Of a stretch of 64,000 nt of DNA, positions 1 through 9,259 are shown in pieces. The DNA lies in NCBI GenBank assembly GCA_016704345.1, contig JADJAH010000011.1, positions 186,001 through 250,000 on the forward strand, read 5' to 3'. Numbering within the stretch: position 1 is the stretch's first letter; the number at the start of each line of letters is the position of its first letter. The notes beneath the pieces are model-generated. The model ran no database searches and was not told the origin of the DNA. It was given only the letters and a program-made list of their open reading frames with translations. Source of the DNA: Ignavibacteria bacterium. GTDB taxonomy: Bacteria; Bacteroidota; Ignavibacteria; Tepidaquicellales; Tepidaquicellaceae. Made by a program: the position numbers and the translations under genes.

Positions 1-836
1 TTCGCGGCAGAGTAGGCAGAAGCGATGCTCAGGCGTTTGCCTATCTCATTGCTCCGCCGGATGCAAAGCTTACCAAGACGGCTGTAAGAAGACTGCAGGC
101 GATCGAAGAATTTACAGAGCTTGGTTCCGGCTTCAATCTCGCCATGCGAGACATGGAGATTCGCGGCGTTGGCAATCTTCTTGGAAAAGAGCAAAGCGGA
201 TTCATACAGGAGATTGGATTTGACATGTACATCAGCATCATAGAAGAAGCCGTGCTCGAGCTGAAGGAGAATGAGTTTAAAGATCTTTTTGCAAATGAGC
301 TGTCTCTGAAGAAGATGAATGAGACTATCGAGAAGAAGCTCGAAGCAAAGAGCACAATAATTGAGAATGATCTGAACGCATTGATACCAAAAGATTATGT
401 AGCAAATGATACGGAAAGATTGAATCTTTACAGAAGACTCTATGAACTGACGACAGAAGATGAGCTCAATGCGTTAGCAATTGAAATGAAGGACAGGTTT
501 GGCGAATATCTTGATGACGTTGAAAATCTTTTGCGGATAATCCGGCTGAAGCTGAAGGCATCTGAGATAGGGCTTGAGAAGATTGCCGTCAGGGGAAAGA
601 CGCTTGTGATGGAATTTCCGGCAGACAAAGACCACAGAATTTTTGAGAGTACGTTCTTCAATGCATTGATAGAAAGATTATCGCATGACAAGTCAAGAAA
701 GTATAACATTGCGCCTGAGAAAGAAAAATTAGTTGTGGAAGCAGCTGTTAACGGAAACAGTGATGGAGATAGATTGAAGGATGTGGAAAAAATTATTGGT
801 GAGATGGCAAAGGAAGTTGAACCGGAGCAAATGTGA
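1..836 (+). CDS. mfd: Transcription-repair coupling factor Mfd, C-terminal part (5' end outside window)
   Basis: This is the end of Mfd, the ATP-dependent translocase that removes stalled RNA polymerase and recruits UvrA for repair in the cytoplasm. The open frame begins at base 3 with RGRVGRS, helicase motif VI. It runs through the TRG-type region (TAVRRLQAIEEFTELGSGF, then RDMEIRGVGNLLG) into the C-terminal regulatory D7 domain, about 277 visible residues in all. The frame is open at the window edge, so the true start lies upstream and the internal ATG at 144 is not the start. The stop is TGA at 834-836. Recognition rests on these family motifs and is firm. Confidence 0.95.
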   Translation, partial: RGRVGRSDAQAFAYLIAPPDAKLTKTAVRRLQAIEEFTELGSGFNLAMRDMEIRGVGNLLGKEQSGFIQEIGFDMYISIIEEAVLELKENEFKDLFANELSLKKMNETIEKKLEAKSTIIENDLNALIPKDYVANDTERLNLYRRLYELTTEDELNALAIEMKDRFGEYLDDVENLLRIIRLKLKASEIGLEKIAVRGKTLVMEFPADKDHRIFESTFFNALIERLSHDKSRKYNIAPEKEKLVVEAAVNGNSDGDRLKDVEKIIGEMAKEVEPEQM

Positions 837-979
837 TGAATGTTGGAGATCGGTGTTTATAATATTTTATGATTCAAATGTAATATCGTAATGCTAGCAA
901 AGAGAGCAGTAATTTACATTGATATTACAACCGTCTTCTGATAAGTGATTATTTATTTAAACAAACTTATTTTAAGAAT

Positions 980-1891
980 ATGAAAGCAATCTTACTTCCT
1001 GTTGGAATAGATTCAAACTACGGAACATTGTCGCCGGTCCATTACGACAATTCATTCTCATACATTCCCATCTATTACAAAGAGATAGAAAAGGAACGTA
1101 AAGAGAAGCGAACATACAAGAGTCTTGACCTGAGTCATGCAGTTCCCGATAAACTCGTAAAGAAGAAAGTACATCTCGATCCTGAGTTCGAATCATTCAC
1201 TTACGGTGATCAGGGAAATCAGAAAAGTAAGGCACTGTTAAAGCTTAACAAGGGCGACCTGCTGGTATTTTATTTCGAAGGCAGAAGGCAGTCAGATCCT
1301 CATGAGACAGGATGTTTTATCTTTGCATACTTCGTAGTCAAATATGTTGTTGAGTGGAACAATCTGTCATCTGTGGACAGAAAAAAGTATGAAAAGGTTT
1401 TGAAGAACAATGCTCACTTTAGAAGTTCTAAATCAAAAGACAATCTCGTTATTGTAAAAGGTTACAGCAAGAGCAAGCTGTTTAAGAAGTGTATTCCAAT
1501 CACTGTACAAAAAGAGAACGCAAAAAATCCATATTGCACATCACCTGAAATGCAGAAGTTTCTTGGTATCAAAGATCACATCACGTCTTCTGTGCCGGTA
1601 GAGATTGAGGATCCGAACAAGATCAGAAATCTGAGAATGATGCTGGGAATTGATCCGGTGAATCCGAAAGAATTTGAAGAGAAGATTCCGCTTTGCTTAT
1701 TGTCGAGAATTATAGATCGTGAGAGACATCTTACCGCAGACGAAAAACTTTTCTTCATGAATTTCATGATCTCGAAGTCGCACGATTACAGATCTGACGC
1801 GGAGAACTTCGGCACCGACATGTATATTGCAGGATTCAGAAATGTAGATGTTCTTGACGAGTACTTTGTCGACTATTATTATAAGATATAG
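980..1891 (+). CDS. Nmad3-like protein of unknown function
   Basis: A 303-residue soluble protein with no signal peptide or membrane segment. The N-terminus (VGIDSNYGTLSP, then YIPI), a central HLDPEFE followed by GDQGNQ, and KGDLLVFYFEGR resemble from memory the pattern of the 'nucleotide modification associated domain 3' (Nmad3) family. Members of that family begin with a GFDSxYGG-type motif and have an HLDP motif followed by a GDLFLFF strand. Nmad3 proteins have been predicted to act in systems that handle modified DNA bases. No DNA-modification genes are visible beside this one; it lies alone 143 nt after mfd and 89 nt before a methyltransferase gene. The family call is an inference and the function is unknown. 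Confidence 0.5.
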   Translation: MKAILLPVGIDSNYGTLSPVHYDNSFSYIPIYYKEIEKERKEKRTYKSLDLSHAVPDKLVKKKVHLDPEFESFTYGDQGNQKSKALLKLNKGDLLVFYFEGRRQSDPHETGCFIFAYFVVKYVVEWNNLSSVDRKKYEKVLKNNAHFRSSKSKDNLVIVKGYSKSKLFKKCIPITVQKENAKNPYCTSPEMQKFLGIKDHITSSVPVEIEDPNKIRNLRMMLGIDPVNPKEFEEKIPLCLLSRIIDRERHLTADEKLFFMNFMISKSHDYRSDAENFGTDMYIAGFRNVDVLDEYFVDYYYKI

Positions 1892-1980
1892 ATTTCCGAA
1901 GTACTACTGATTGAATCCTCTCTAAGCTGTTGCTAAATTGATTGTTTGTTTCCGATAAGGTAATTTAAATCAATATAATT

Positions 1981-2718
1981 ATGGATAAGAAGAGTAAATA
2001 TCACGACCTACATAATCTATCACTTGATATTTATAACAACGGGGATTTCGCACAGAGTTATGCCAGTAGGATAGAATACAATGCTCATAATGCATTGTAC
2101 GAGAGACCTGCAACATTGTCACTCTTATCCGATGTAAATGGCAAAACAGTTCTTGATGCTGGCTGTGGTCCGGGTGCGTATTCGGAATGGTTGATTGAGA
2201 ACGGTGCAAATGTAACTGCAGTAGATTACAGCGACGAGATGATCTATATTGCTTCGAAGAGACTTGGCAAGAGAGCAAAGATCATAAAGGCAAACATGAA
2301 CAGTCCGATGCTGTTTCTGAAGAACGAAGAGTTTGATATGATTGTCAGCTCCATGGTGCTTCACTATTTGCGGGACTGGAGACTTGTGTTCAACGAATTC
2401 AACAGAATTCTGAAGAAGGATGGTGAACTCGTATTTTCAATTCATCATCCCTTCATGGAATTCAGCTTTCACCCTGACGGCAATTATCACGAAACAGAGT
2501 TAGTTGAAGATGAGTGGCCGGCATTTAATGTGAAGATGGAGTACTACCGGAGGCCGCTGTCGGAAGTTTTTGAGATCCTGAAGGAGACAGATTTCAAATT
2601 TGCTGAACTTCTTGAACCAAAACCGCTTGAGGAATGCAAAGAATTATTTCCCGACAGCTACGAAACCCTTTCACGAAAGCCATGGTTCATTTGCTTCAAA
2701 GCAATTAAACTTCAATGA
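1981..2718 (+). CDS. Class I SAM-dependent methyltransferase
   Basis: A 245-residue cytoplasmic methyltransferase. Motif I is VLDAGCGPGAYS at about residues 57-68. An acidic loop follows (VTAVDYSDEM, binding the ribose of S-adenosylmethionine), then the motif IV-like stretch FDMIVSSMVLHYL. These place it in the Methyltransf_11/25 type. The substrate cannot be read from the sequence. Its TGA stop overlaps the ATG of the next gene (ATGA at 2715-2718), so it is probably translationally coupled to the carbon-nitrogen hydrolase. The SDR-like gene follows 7 nt after that hydrolase. Confidence 0.88.
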   Translation: MDKKSKYHDLHNLSLDIYNNGDFAQSYASRIEYNAHNALYERPATLSLLSDVNGKTVLDAGCGPGAYSEWLIENGANVTAVDYSDEMIYIASKRLGKRAKIIKANMNSPMLFLKNEEFDMIVSSMVLHYLRDWRLVFNEFNRILKKDGELVFSIHHPFMEFSFHPDGNYHETELVEDEWPAFNVKMEYYRRPLSEVFEILKETDFKFAELLEPKPLEECKELFPDSYETLSRKPWFICFKAIKLQ

Positions 2719-3515
2719 TAACAGGTTTACTACAATTCGAACCGGAGTTTGGAAATCCAAAGTCAAACACAGAGAAGATACTTTCTTTGCTGGAGCCGGT
2801 TGAGTTTGACCTAATTGTATTGCCGGAGCTTGCAAACTCCGGTTATCTGTTTACTTCATTTGATGAACTTGAAAATTCTTCCGAAGTAATTTCCGGAAGT
2901 AACTTTGTAAACGCTTTAACGGAAGTTGCAGCAAAGAAGAATGGATTCATAGTGACAGGACTATGTGAAAAGTCTGATGACAAATATTTCAATTCATCTC
3001 TGCTGATCACACCTTCCGGAAAAATTCACACGTACAGAAAAATTCATTTGTTTGATACCGAAAAGAAATGGTTCACGCCGGGCAGTGATTCACCCGCAGT
3101 CTATGAGATAGAAGGAAGCTTTGGCAAAGTCAGTATTGGAATGATGATATGCTTTGACTGGTTCTTTCCGGAAACAGCAAGAACTCTTGCACTTCAGGGT
3201 GCGCAGATAATCTGTCATCCGTCTAATCTTGTGCTATCCTATTGTCAGCGGGCGATGTTTGCGAGAGCAGTTGAGAACAGAGTGTTTACCGTCACGGCGA
3301 ATCGAACCGGAACAGAAGACAGGGGCGGTAACAGACTCGAGTTTACGGGACAAAGCGTGATGGTTTCTCCTAAAGGACAATACTTAATTGAGGCCGGCAA
3401 GAATGATGAAGTTGTAATGACTGTGGAAATTGATCCGCTGCTTGCATTGGACAAGCATGTAACCGGAAGCAATAATATTTTTGAAGACAGAAGAAAAGAA
3501 TTATACAAACTCTAA
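2715..3515 (+). CDS. Carbon-nitrogen hydrolase (nitrilase superfamily)
   Basis: A 266-residue member of the nitrilase/amidase superfamily with the full catalytic triad visible. Glu38 is in VLPELANSGY, Lys109 in TYRKIHLF and Cys146 in GMMICFDWFFPE. Such enzymes hydrolyse amides or nitriles in the cytoplasm; the substrate (omega-amide, carbamoyl compound or nitrile) is not determined. The start ATG overlaps the methyltransferase stop and the length is usual for the family. Operon position suggests work with the methyltransferase and the following SDR-like protein, but no pathway is evident. Confidence 0.9.
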   Translation: MITGLLQFEPEFGNPKSNTEKILSLLEPVEFDLIVLPELANSGYLFTSFDELENSSEVISGSNFVNALTEVAAKKNGFIVTGLCEKSDDKYFNSSLLITPSGKIHTYRKIHLFDTEKKWFTPGSDSPAVYEIEGSFGKVSIGMMICFDWFFPETARTLALQGAQIICHPSNLVLSYCQRAMFARAVENRVFTVTANRTGTEDRGGNRLEFTGQSVMVSPKGQYLIEAGKNDEVVMTVEIDPLLALDKHVTGSNNIFEDRRKELYKL

Positions 3516-3522
3516 TACAAGA

Positions 3523-4182
3523 ATGAGCAAAAAACTTTTGACAATTGTGGGCATGGGCCCCGGCAACAGCCACGCTACAGCGCGCAGGTTTGGAAAAGAA
3601 GGATACAGAATTGCCATGATAGGAAGGAAGACTGACCGACATCAGACATATATGAAACTTCTTGCTGATGATGGAATAGAATCATCATCCTTCGAAGGCG
3701 ATGCAGGAAATGAAATTTCGCTGACTATGGCATTTGACAGGATTGAAGAGAATCTAGGACCTACAGATGTTTTGCTGTATAACGTTTTTACTTACAGGGA
3801 TTGTCCGCCCACCGTGCTTAAATATCAAAACATGCTTGAAGACTTTCGCTCAAATGTCGGAGGAGCTTTGGTTTCAGTTCAGCGTGTCTTGCCTAAGATG
3901 CTTGAGAATAATACCGGGACAATTTTGTTCACGGGCGGTGGACTTGCATTCGAGCCTGTTCCACAATATTCTTCACTTGCATTGGGTAAAGCTGCATTAA
4001 GAAATCTCTGCTTCAGTCTTTATTCAGAACTAAAGCCGAAGAACATTCACGTTGCAACTGTTACGATCTGCGGATTTATAAAGCCCAATACACGCTTCTC
4101 ACCTGATGTTGTTGCAGACGCATTCTGGAAACTTCATAATCAGAAACAGGAAGAGTTTGAGAGAGAGATCACAATAGAGTAA
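3523..4182 (+). CDS. Atypical short-chain dehydrogenase/reductase-like protein
   Basis: A 219-residue Rossmann-fold protein of SDR type. The chosen start is ATG 3523, 7 nt after the upstream stop; the longer reading would start inside the previous gene. The N-terminal nucleotide motif is degenerate (TIVGMGPGNSHATA), while IAMIGR looks like an NADP-binding second strand. Where classical SDRs have YxxxK, this protein has LALGK preceded by QYSS, so the usual tyrosine position holds Leu and the only nearby Tyr is seven residues before the Lys. The preceding serine region reads TGGGLA. It may be catalytically altered or non-catalytic. The fold is confident; the activity is not. Confidence 0.75.
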   Translation: MSKKLLTIVGMGPGNSHATARRFGKEGYRIAMIGRKTDRHQTYMKLLADDGIESSSFEGDAGNEISLTMAFDRIEENLGPTDVLLYNVFTYRDCPPTVLKYQNMLEDFRSNVGGALVSVQRVLPKMLENNTGTILFTGGGLAFEPVPQYSSLALGKAALRNLCFSLYSELKPKNIHVATVTICGFIKPNTRFSPDVVADAFWKLHNQKQEEFEREITIE

Positions 4183-4296
4183 GCTCCGGCATTGCAATTG
4201 GTCTGTAAATCCGAAAGTGATATTATATTCGCGAGATTAATCTTGAGTTCGTATAGGATTTTTCCTAATTTCTACCGGTGAACTACTAAGGATTTG

Positions 4297-4509
4297 ATGT
4301 TGAAGGTTAGAGATATTATAAAGTTAATCGAGAATGATGGATGGTACTATATTCATTCCCGTGGAAGTCATAGAAAATTTCGACATTCAGTAAAGAAGGG
4401 TGCAGTTACAATAGCAGGAAAGCCGGGTTCAGATCTACATCCTGAAATTATTAATAGCATTTTGAAACAAGCACAAATTGTTATAACCAAAAACAACCAA
4501 AACAAATAA
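4297..4509 (+). CDS. hicA: HicA-family mRNA interferase toxin
   Basis: A 70-residue protein with the HicA double-stranded-RNA-binding-like fold. It starts VRDIIKLIENDGW and carries the conserved SRGSHRKF with the catalytic histidine at about residue 25, followed by GKPGSDLHP. HicA toxins cleave mRNA and are neutralised by HicB. ATG 4297 is chosen because AAGGA lies just upstream, although a TTG immediately precedes it. The stop codon abuts the start of the partner gene at 4510, the classical toxin-first hicAB order. Confidence 0.9.
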   Translation: MLKVRDIIKLIENDGWYYIHSRGSHRKFRHSVKKGAVTIAGKPGSDLHPEIINSILKQAQIVITKNNQNK

Positions 4510-4713
4510 ATGGAATATCTGGCAATCATAAAAAAGTATGGCAACGGATATAGCGCTTATTTACCTGATGTACCGGGATGTGTTGCAGCTGCAAAGACAA
4601 AGCAAGAAACTTTAAAACTTCTTGAAGAAGCACTCCAATTACATCTAATGGAAAACAATGAGAAGGAACTTCCCACAAAGGAAACAGAAGTTGCTTACAT
4701 CAAAGTAGCTTGA
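4510..4713 (+). CDS. hicB: HicB-family antitoxin
   Basis: A 67-residue short HicB antitoxin with the degraded RNase-H-like core: YLAIIKKYGNGYSAYLPDVPGC, here given by its key points YSAYLPDVPGC and the following helix TKQETLKLLEEALQLHL. It begins directly after the hicA stop with no gap. No C-terminal DNA-binding helix-turn-helix or ribbon-helix-helix is visible, so autoregulation through this protein alone is uncertain; short HicB forms of this kind are common. Confidence 0.9.
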   Translation: MEYLAIIKKYGNGYSAYLPDVPGCVAAAKTKQETLKLLEEALQLHLMENNEKELPTKETEVAYIKVA

Positions 4714-4789
4714 TCACGCTGAGATTGATCAATCTTTTTCTTTGTGAATAACACTACCACCTGAGTCAAGTTTTTCACTTATCCCAAAT

Positions 4790-5479
4790 ATGAAATCAAA
4801 CCTGCTTATACTTCACGGAGCGCTTGGTTCGTCTGATCAGTTTGAGCCGCTTGCAGAAATTCTGGAAGAAGAATTCCGAGTAATCCTTTTCAACTTCAGC
4901 GGTCACGCGGGAAAGCCCATACCGGAAGAGCCGTTCAGCATTAAGATGTTTGCTGAAGAGATCAAATCCCTCATAGAGAAAACACGAATTAGTCCATGCA
5001 ATATATTTGGCTACAGCATGGGCGGATATGCAGCGCTGTATGCAGCGAAACAATATCCCGGAGTAATTGGAAAGATCTTTACGCTTGGAACTAAATTCGA
5101 ATGGAACGAAGAATCTTCCGCAAGCGAAGTGAAATTGCTGAGCCCCACTAATATTGAAGAAAAAGTCCCTGGGTTTGCAAGGATACTTGAAGCCAGACAT
5201 GCACCCGAAGACTGGAAGCAAGTGATGCATAAGACTGCTGAGATGATGATCAATCTCGGAAAGCAAAACGAGTTAACTTATGAAGATTTAGGTTCAATCG
5301 CAAATGAAGTTACGGTAGCAGTTGGTGACAGAGATAATATGGTGAGCATTAGCGAAACAGAAAGCGCATTCAAAAGTCTGATCAACGGCAGGATGCTTGT
5401 CATGCCCGGGACAGAGCATCCGATAGAAAAAGTTGCACCCGAGAGACTCGTGAATGAAGTGACTCAATTTTTCGTCTGA
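4790..5479 (+). CDS. Alpha/beta hydrolase
   Basis: A 229-residue alpha/beta-hydrolase fold enzyme. The oxyanion-region motif LHGALGSSDQF is at the N-terminus and the nucleophile elbow GYSMGG places the catalytic serine at about residue 76. Asp in VAVGDRDNMV and His in GTEHPIEK complete the triad. It has no signal peptide and is probably cytoplasmic. The organisation resembles MenH-like and other small esterases, but the substrate is unknown. It stands alone after the HicAB pair. Confidence 0.88.
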   Translation: MKSNLLILHGALGSSDQFEPLAEILEEEFRVILFNFSGHAGKPIPEEPFSIKMFAEEIKSLIEKTRISPCNIFGYSMGGYAALYAAKQYPGVIGKIFTLGTKFEWNEESSASEVKLLSPTNIEEKVPGFARILEARHAPEDWKQVMHKTAEMMINLGKQNELTYEDLGSIANEVTVAVGDRDNMVSISETESAFKSLINGRMLVMPGTEHPIEKVAPERLVNEVTQFFV

Positions 5480-5755
5480 AAGTTTTTTCCCCCAACAGTA
5501 AAAAATTCTCCGGCTGTACTTCAAGCTAAAGTTTGTTGTATTTCAGAAAGCATATAACTCAAACGAAAACTCCGAACAAGTTTCTACTAACTACTCCAGC
5601 ATTATCTAAATCATTATCCATTTTGTAAAGTAAGGTTCGAGAATCCGCCCGGCAGGTTAAACCATATTGCCCCAATGTATGTCTAACTAAATAATTCTTT
5701 AAATTTGACCATTAAAAAAATCAATGGAAAACTCTAACTTTACAAAAAATTAACA

Positions 5756-7381
5756 ATGATGAAAAAGCTTACCATATCTTTTGCAATGTTGGTGTTCTTT
5801 ATTTCGATCATGATCTTAAGTCCATTTTCTTCCAAAGACTCATTTGCCGCAGACGGCGACAGTCTTTTTTCAACTTACAAAGTCCACACGATCAATATTA
5901 GATTCTCTCAGCCAAATTACTGGGATTCGCTGATTTACTATTACAATCAGGGGCTTGAGCAATACATGTCAGCAACAGTAATTGCCAACGGAATTACCTT
6001 CAATAATGTCGGAGTTAGACTGAAGGGAAACTCTTCTTTCACTCATCCAAATAACAAAAAAGCTTTCCGCCTCGGATTCGACGAGTATGTCAGTGGTCAG
6101 AAGTGGAACGGCATGAAGGGTGTGCATCTCAATAACTTCTGGAATGACCCAAGCTTTTTGAGGGAAAAGCTTCATCTCGATTATTGCCAGGCGAATAACA
6201 TTGCCGCTCCCAGGGGAAATTTCGTCAGGATGTCAATCAACGATACACTCTTTGCATTTTACTCGCTCGTTGAACATGTGGATAAGACATTTCTTACTTC
6301 CCGGTTTGGTAGCAGCAACGGTGATTACTTCAAAGCCGTTGACGGAATCGGGACCGGCGCAGATTACATCTCTGACTTTCGCTGGCTTGGAGCGGACTCA
6401 ACATTGTACTACAACAATTATGAGTTGAAATCTAATCTGACAAACGGACCATGGAAAAAACTTCTTACTTTCATAGACACATTAAACCATACAGGTGACA
6501 TTGCAACAATGCTTCCTGCACAGATGAACATGGAGCCGTATTATAAGACAATGGCAATAGACAATGTTCTTGGCAATCTTGACTCATACATCTTCAGCGG
6601 AAGAAACTTCTACATTTACTTCAAGCCTCCAACGAATAAGGTGGATTGGATCGTGTGGGACGCGACTCTGAGTTTCGGTGCATTGCCCGGAGGTCCGTTG
6701 AACATAGAGACTCTGCCGATAACTTATGTCGGCAGTGATACAGGAAGGCCGCTGTTCTCAAGAATCGTGAACAATCCTGCACTCAAGCATGAGTACCTCT
6801 TGGCTTTGTGCAGAGTTTATAACACAAAATTTACGACGGCCGCATTGTTTCCAAAGATTGACAGTATCGTAAATCTGATAAGGCCCTATGTATATGAAGA
6901 TCAGAGAAAGATGTTCACGAATCAACAATTTGAAACAAACGTGATCAGCGATATCACAGTTTCAGGAAGAAGAATTCCCGGAATAAAATCTTACATCACA
7001 CTAAGGAGAACGAGCATACAGTCACAACTCAACGCGCTCGGAATAGATTGCAGCACAGGCATTGACCCGAACGGACAGGAGACTGTGAATACTTTTGAGT
7101 TGTATCAGAACTATCCGAATCCCTTCAACCCTTCGACAAAGATAGAATATTCATTGACAAAGCAAACCGGAGTGACTCTTGTAATATACGATGCATTGGG
7201 TAAGCAAGTCACATCTCTTGTAAATAATGAATTGCAGAATTCTGGATTCTATACCGTTGAATGGAATGGTTCAGATGATGCGGGCAACTCAATGGCGGCC
7301 GGATTATATTTCATGAAACTTTCGGTTGGTGACGGTTCATTTGAAAGTTCAGTAACCAAGAAACTGGTTCTCATCAAGTAG
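5756..7381 (+). CDS. CotH-like kinase-domain protein with T9SS sorting domain
   Basis: A 541-residue exported protein. A signal peptide of about 30 residues is followed by a CotH domain (VRLKGNSSF, KKAFRLGFDEY, LREKLHLDY, FYSLVEHVDKTFL). CotH proteins of spore formers are atypical protein kinases of coat proteins; secreted CotH-like proteins in Bacteroidota have no settled role. The last 85 or so residues form a T9SS type A sorting domain, beginning YQNYPNPFNPSTKIEY and ending KKLVLIK, so it should cross the outer membrane and be surface-anchored or released. A second ATG directly follows the first. The arylsulfotransferase-like gene lies 86 nt downstream. Confidence 0.88.
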   Translation: MMKKLTISFAMLVFFISIMILSPFSSKDSFAADGDSLFSTYKVHTINIRFSQPNYWDSLIYYYNQGLEQYMSATVIANGITFNNVGVRLKGNSSFTHPNNKKAFRLGFDEYVSGQKWNGMKGVHLNNFWNDPSFLREKLHLDYCQANNIAAPRGNFVRMSINDTLFAFYSLVEHVDKTFLTSRFGSSNGDYFKAVDGIGTGADYISDFRWLGADSTLYYNNYELKSNLTNGPWKKLLTFIDTLNHTGDIATMLPAQMNMEPYYKTMAIDNVLGNLDSYIFSGRNFYIYFKPPTNKVDWIVWDATLSFGALPGGPLNIETLPITYVGSDTGRPLFSRIVNNPALKHEYLLALCRVYNTKFTTAALFPKIDSIVNLIRPYVYEDQRKMFTNQQFETNVISDITVSGRRIPGIKSYITLRRTSIQSQLNALGIDCSTGIDPNGQETVNTFELYQNYPNPFNPSTKIEYSLTKQTGVTLVIYDALGKQVTSLVNNELQNSGFYTVEWNGSDDAGNSMAAGLYFMKLSVGDGSFESSVTKKLVLIK

Positions 7382-7467
7382 TACTGGAGAGATTAATTTG
7401 TCCGACAACGATAGAATGATTTCCCGACTCTGACAGTAAAACAAATTTGATAAATCAAAATATAGAT

Positions 7468-9003
7468 ATGAAGAAATACCCTGTTTCTTTCTTGCTGCTG
7501 GCTGTGCTGATTGCTTCACTTGTTGATTCATCAATTTCATATTCACAGCCATATCCCGGCTATACTCTCTACACGGCAAGCGGCACCAGAACGAATCTTA
7601 TAGATTTGCAGAATAATGTAGTCAAGTTCTGGACTCATACGAGGAGTGGCGGTTACTCCGTATATCTTCTGAGAAATGGTGATCTGATTCGTCCGGCTCT
7701 TTCAAGCAATTCGAATATTAATGGCGGCGGGGCAGCAGGATTAGTTCAGAAGTATTCGTGGAACGGAGCATTGCTTTGGGAATATACATACAGCAGCAAT
7801 ACTATCAGATCGCATCACGACATTTGTCCCATGCCTAACGGCAATGTTTTACTGATTGCCTGGGAAGTGAAGACTTCAGCGGAAGCAGTAGCTGCAGGAC
7901 TTAATCACAGCGCTGTTATCTGGCCCGACCATATTGTAGAAATTCAGCCTTCGGGAACCAACGGCGGAACCATAGTTTGGAAGTGGCACTTCTGGGATCA
8001 TCTGATACAGGATCATGATCCTACAAAAGCGAACTATGGCGTTGTTGCAAATCATCCCGAACTTCTTGACATCAATGTCGGCAGTGCGGGCTCCGGCGAC
8101 TGGATGCATATCAACGGAATCAGCTATAATGAAGCGCTTGATCAGATCGTAATTTCTTCACATGAACTTGATGAAGTTTATATAATAGATCACAGCACAA
8201 CTACCGCAGAGGCTGCCGGACATACGGGTGGAAGATACGGCAAAGGCGGAGATATACTTTACAGATGGGGAAGGCCCTCAAACTACAGGGCACCGGGTTC
8301 TCAGGTTTTCAATGTAGTGCACAGCAGTTCCTGGGTTCCTGACAGTGTTCCGGGCGGCGGCCACATCCTGGCATTCAATAATCGCGAAGGAACTAATGCA
8401 TCGCATGTTGTTGAGATCGTACCTCCAACTGACAGCGCGGGATTTTATTCTTACACACCGGGAACTGCTTACGGTCCCGCTGCTCCATATTGGACGTACG
8501 CTGCTTCGGGATTCTATTCAACTCATCTCGGCGGCTGCCAGAGACTTCCCAACGGAAACACAATGCTTGCAGAATCTACGGACAGAAAATTATGGGAAGT
8601 TGATTCATCCGGAACTGTTGTGTGGAATTACTCTCCGGGAGTTGAAGTGGTGAGAGTATTGAGGTATGGTTTCGATTATCCAGGTCTTGTCGGTGTTGCC
8701 GGAAATGAAAGTGAAGTGCCAGACAACTTCGAACTCTCACAGAATTATCCGAATCCGTTTAATCCAACAACCAGGATAGATTACTCATTGCCTAAGTCAG
8801 GAAATGTTACGATCAAAGTTTATGACATTCTTGGTAACGAAGTTCGCACTCTTGTTAATAATGTGAAACAAGATGCCGGAAGGCATACTGCATTGTGGGA
8901 TGCAAAGGACAATAACAAGACAGCTGTTTCTTCAGGAGTGTATTTTTATAAAATGATTACCGGAGATTTCAGCAAGACTATGAAAATGATCTTGACGAAG
9001 TAA
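7468..9003 (+). CDS. Arylsulfotransferase-family (ASST) propeller protein with T9SS sorting domain
   Basis: About 511 residues from ATG 7468, which starts a clear signal peptide (MKKYPVSFLLLAVLIASL). The body has ASST-type features: HHDICPMPNGNVLLIAWE, IVWKWHFWDHL, DWMHINGISYN, IVISSHELDEVYIID and ILYRWGRPSNY. True ASST enzymes transfer sulfate between phenols using a catalytic histidine; many secreted relatives are uncharacterised. The C-terminus is a T9SS domain (SQNYPNPFNPTTRIDYSL to MILTK). It follows the CotH-like gene on the same strand and may share its transcript. The fold is likely; the enzyme activity is only a family guess. Confidence 0.85.
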   Translation: MKKYPVSFLLLAVLIASLVDSSISYSQPYPGYTLYTASGTRTNLIDLQNNVVKFWTHTRSGGYSVYLLRNGDLIRPALSSNSNINGGGAAGLVQKYSWNGALLWEYTYSSNTIRSHHDICPMPNGNVLLIAWEVKTSAEAVAAGLNHSAVIWPDHIVEIQPSGTNGGTIVWKWHFWDHLIQDHDPTKANYGVVANHPELLDINVGSAGSGDWMHINGISYNEALDQIVISSHELDEVYIIDHSTTTAEAAGHTGGRYGKGGDILYRWGRPSNYRAPGSQVFNVVHSSSWVPDSVPGGGHILAFNNREGTNASHVVEIVPPTDSAGFYSYTPGTAYGPAAPYWTYAASGFYSTHLGGCQRLPNGNTMLAESTDRKLWEVDSSGTVVWNYSPGVEVVRVLRYGFDYPGLVGVAGNESEVPDNFELSQNYPNPFNPTTRIDYSLPKSGNVTIKVYDILGNEVRTLVNNVKQDAGRHTALWDAKDNNKTAVSSGVYFYKMITGDFSKTMKMILTK

Positions 9004-9184
9004 ACAATCAATGTTGCCATAAAAATGTCAGAGGAATTCACCTGACTTATGTAACGGGACACCCAAATTTGCGCTTTGGGACACCCTGTTTAAATTAAGA
9101 AAGGCGATTTTCTGCAAGATTTTCAAGTGTTTTAGAAATTAAAAGGAAAAAGTGCGGAACTCAGGAATCATGTAATGTTGCATG

Positions 9185-9220
9185 AAAAAGCCGGCAGAAA
9201 AATTCATTTGCCGGCTTTTT
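9185..9220. terminator. Bidirectional intrinsic terminator between convergent genes
   Basis: AAAAAGCCGGC at 9185-9195 pairs perfectly with GCCGGCTTTTT at 9210-9220 across a 14-nt loop. The A-run on one side and T-run on the other allow termination on both strands, as suits the convergent genes ending at 9003 (+) and 9260 (-). Upstream, GGGACACCC occurs twice (9056-9064 and 9078-9086). Confidence 0.85.
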
Positions 9221-9259
9221 GATTACTCGAAGTTATTGCAGATGGGATAATTTAAAGAA

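Noticed and set aside
144..836. A separate 230-residue gene starting at ATG 144
   Set aside because: The frame is open upstream to the window edge and continues Mfd helicase motifs, so the ATG is internal.
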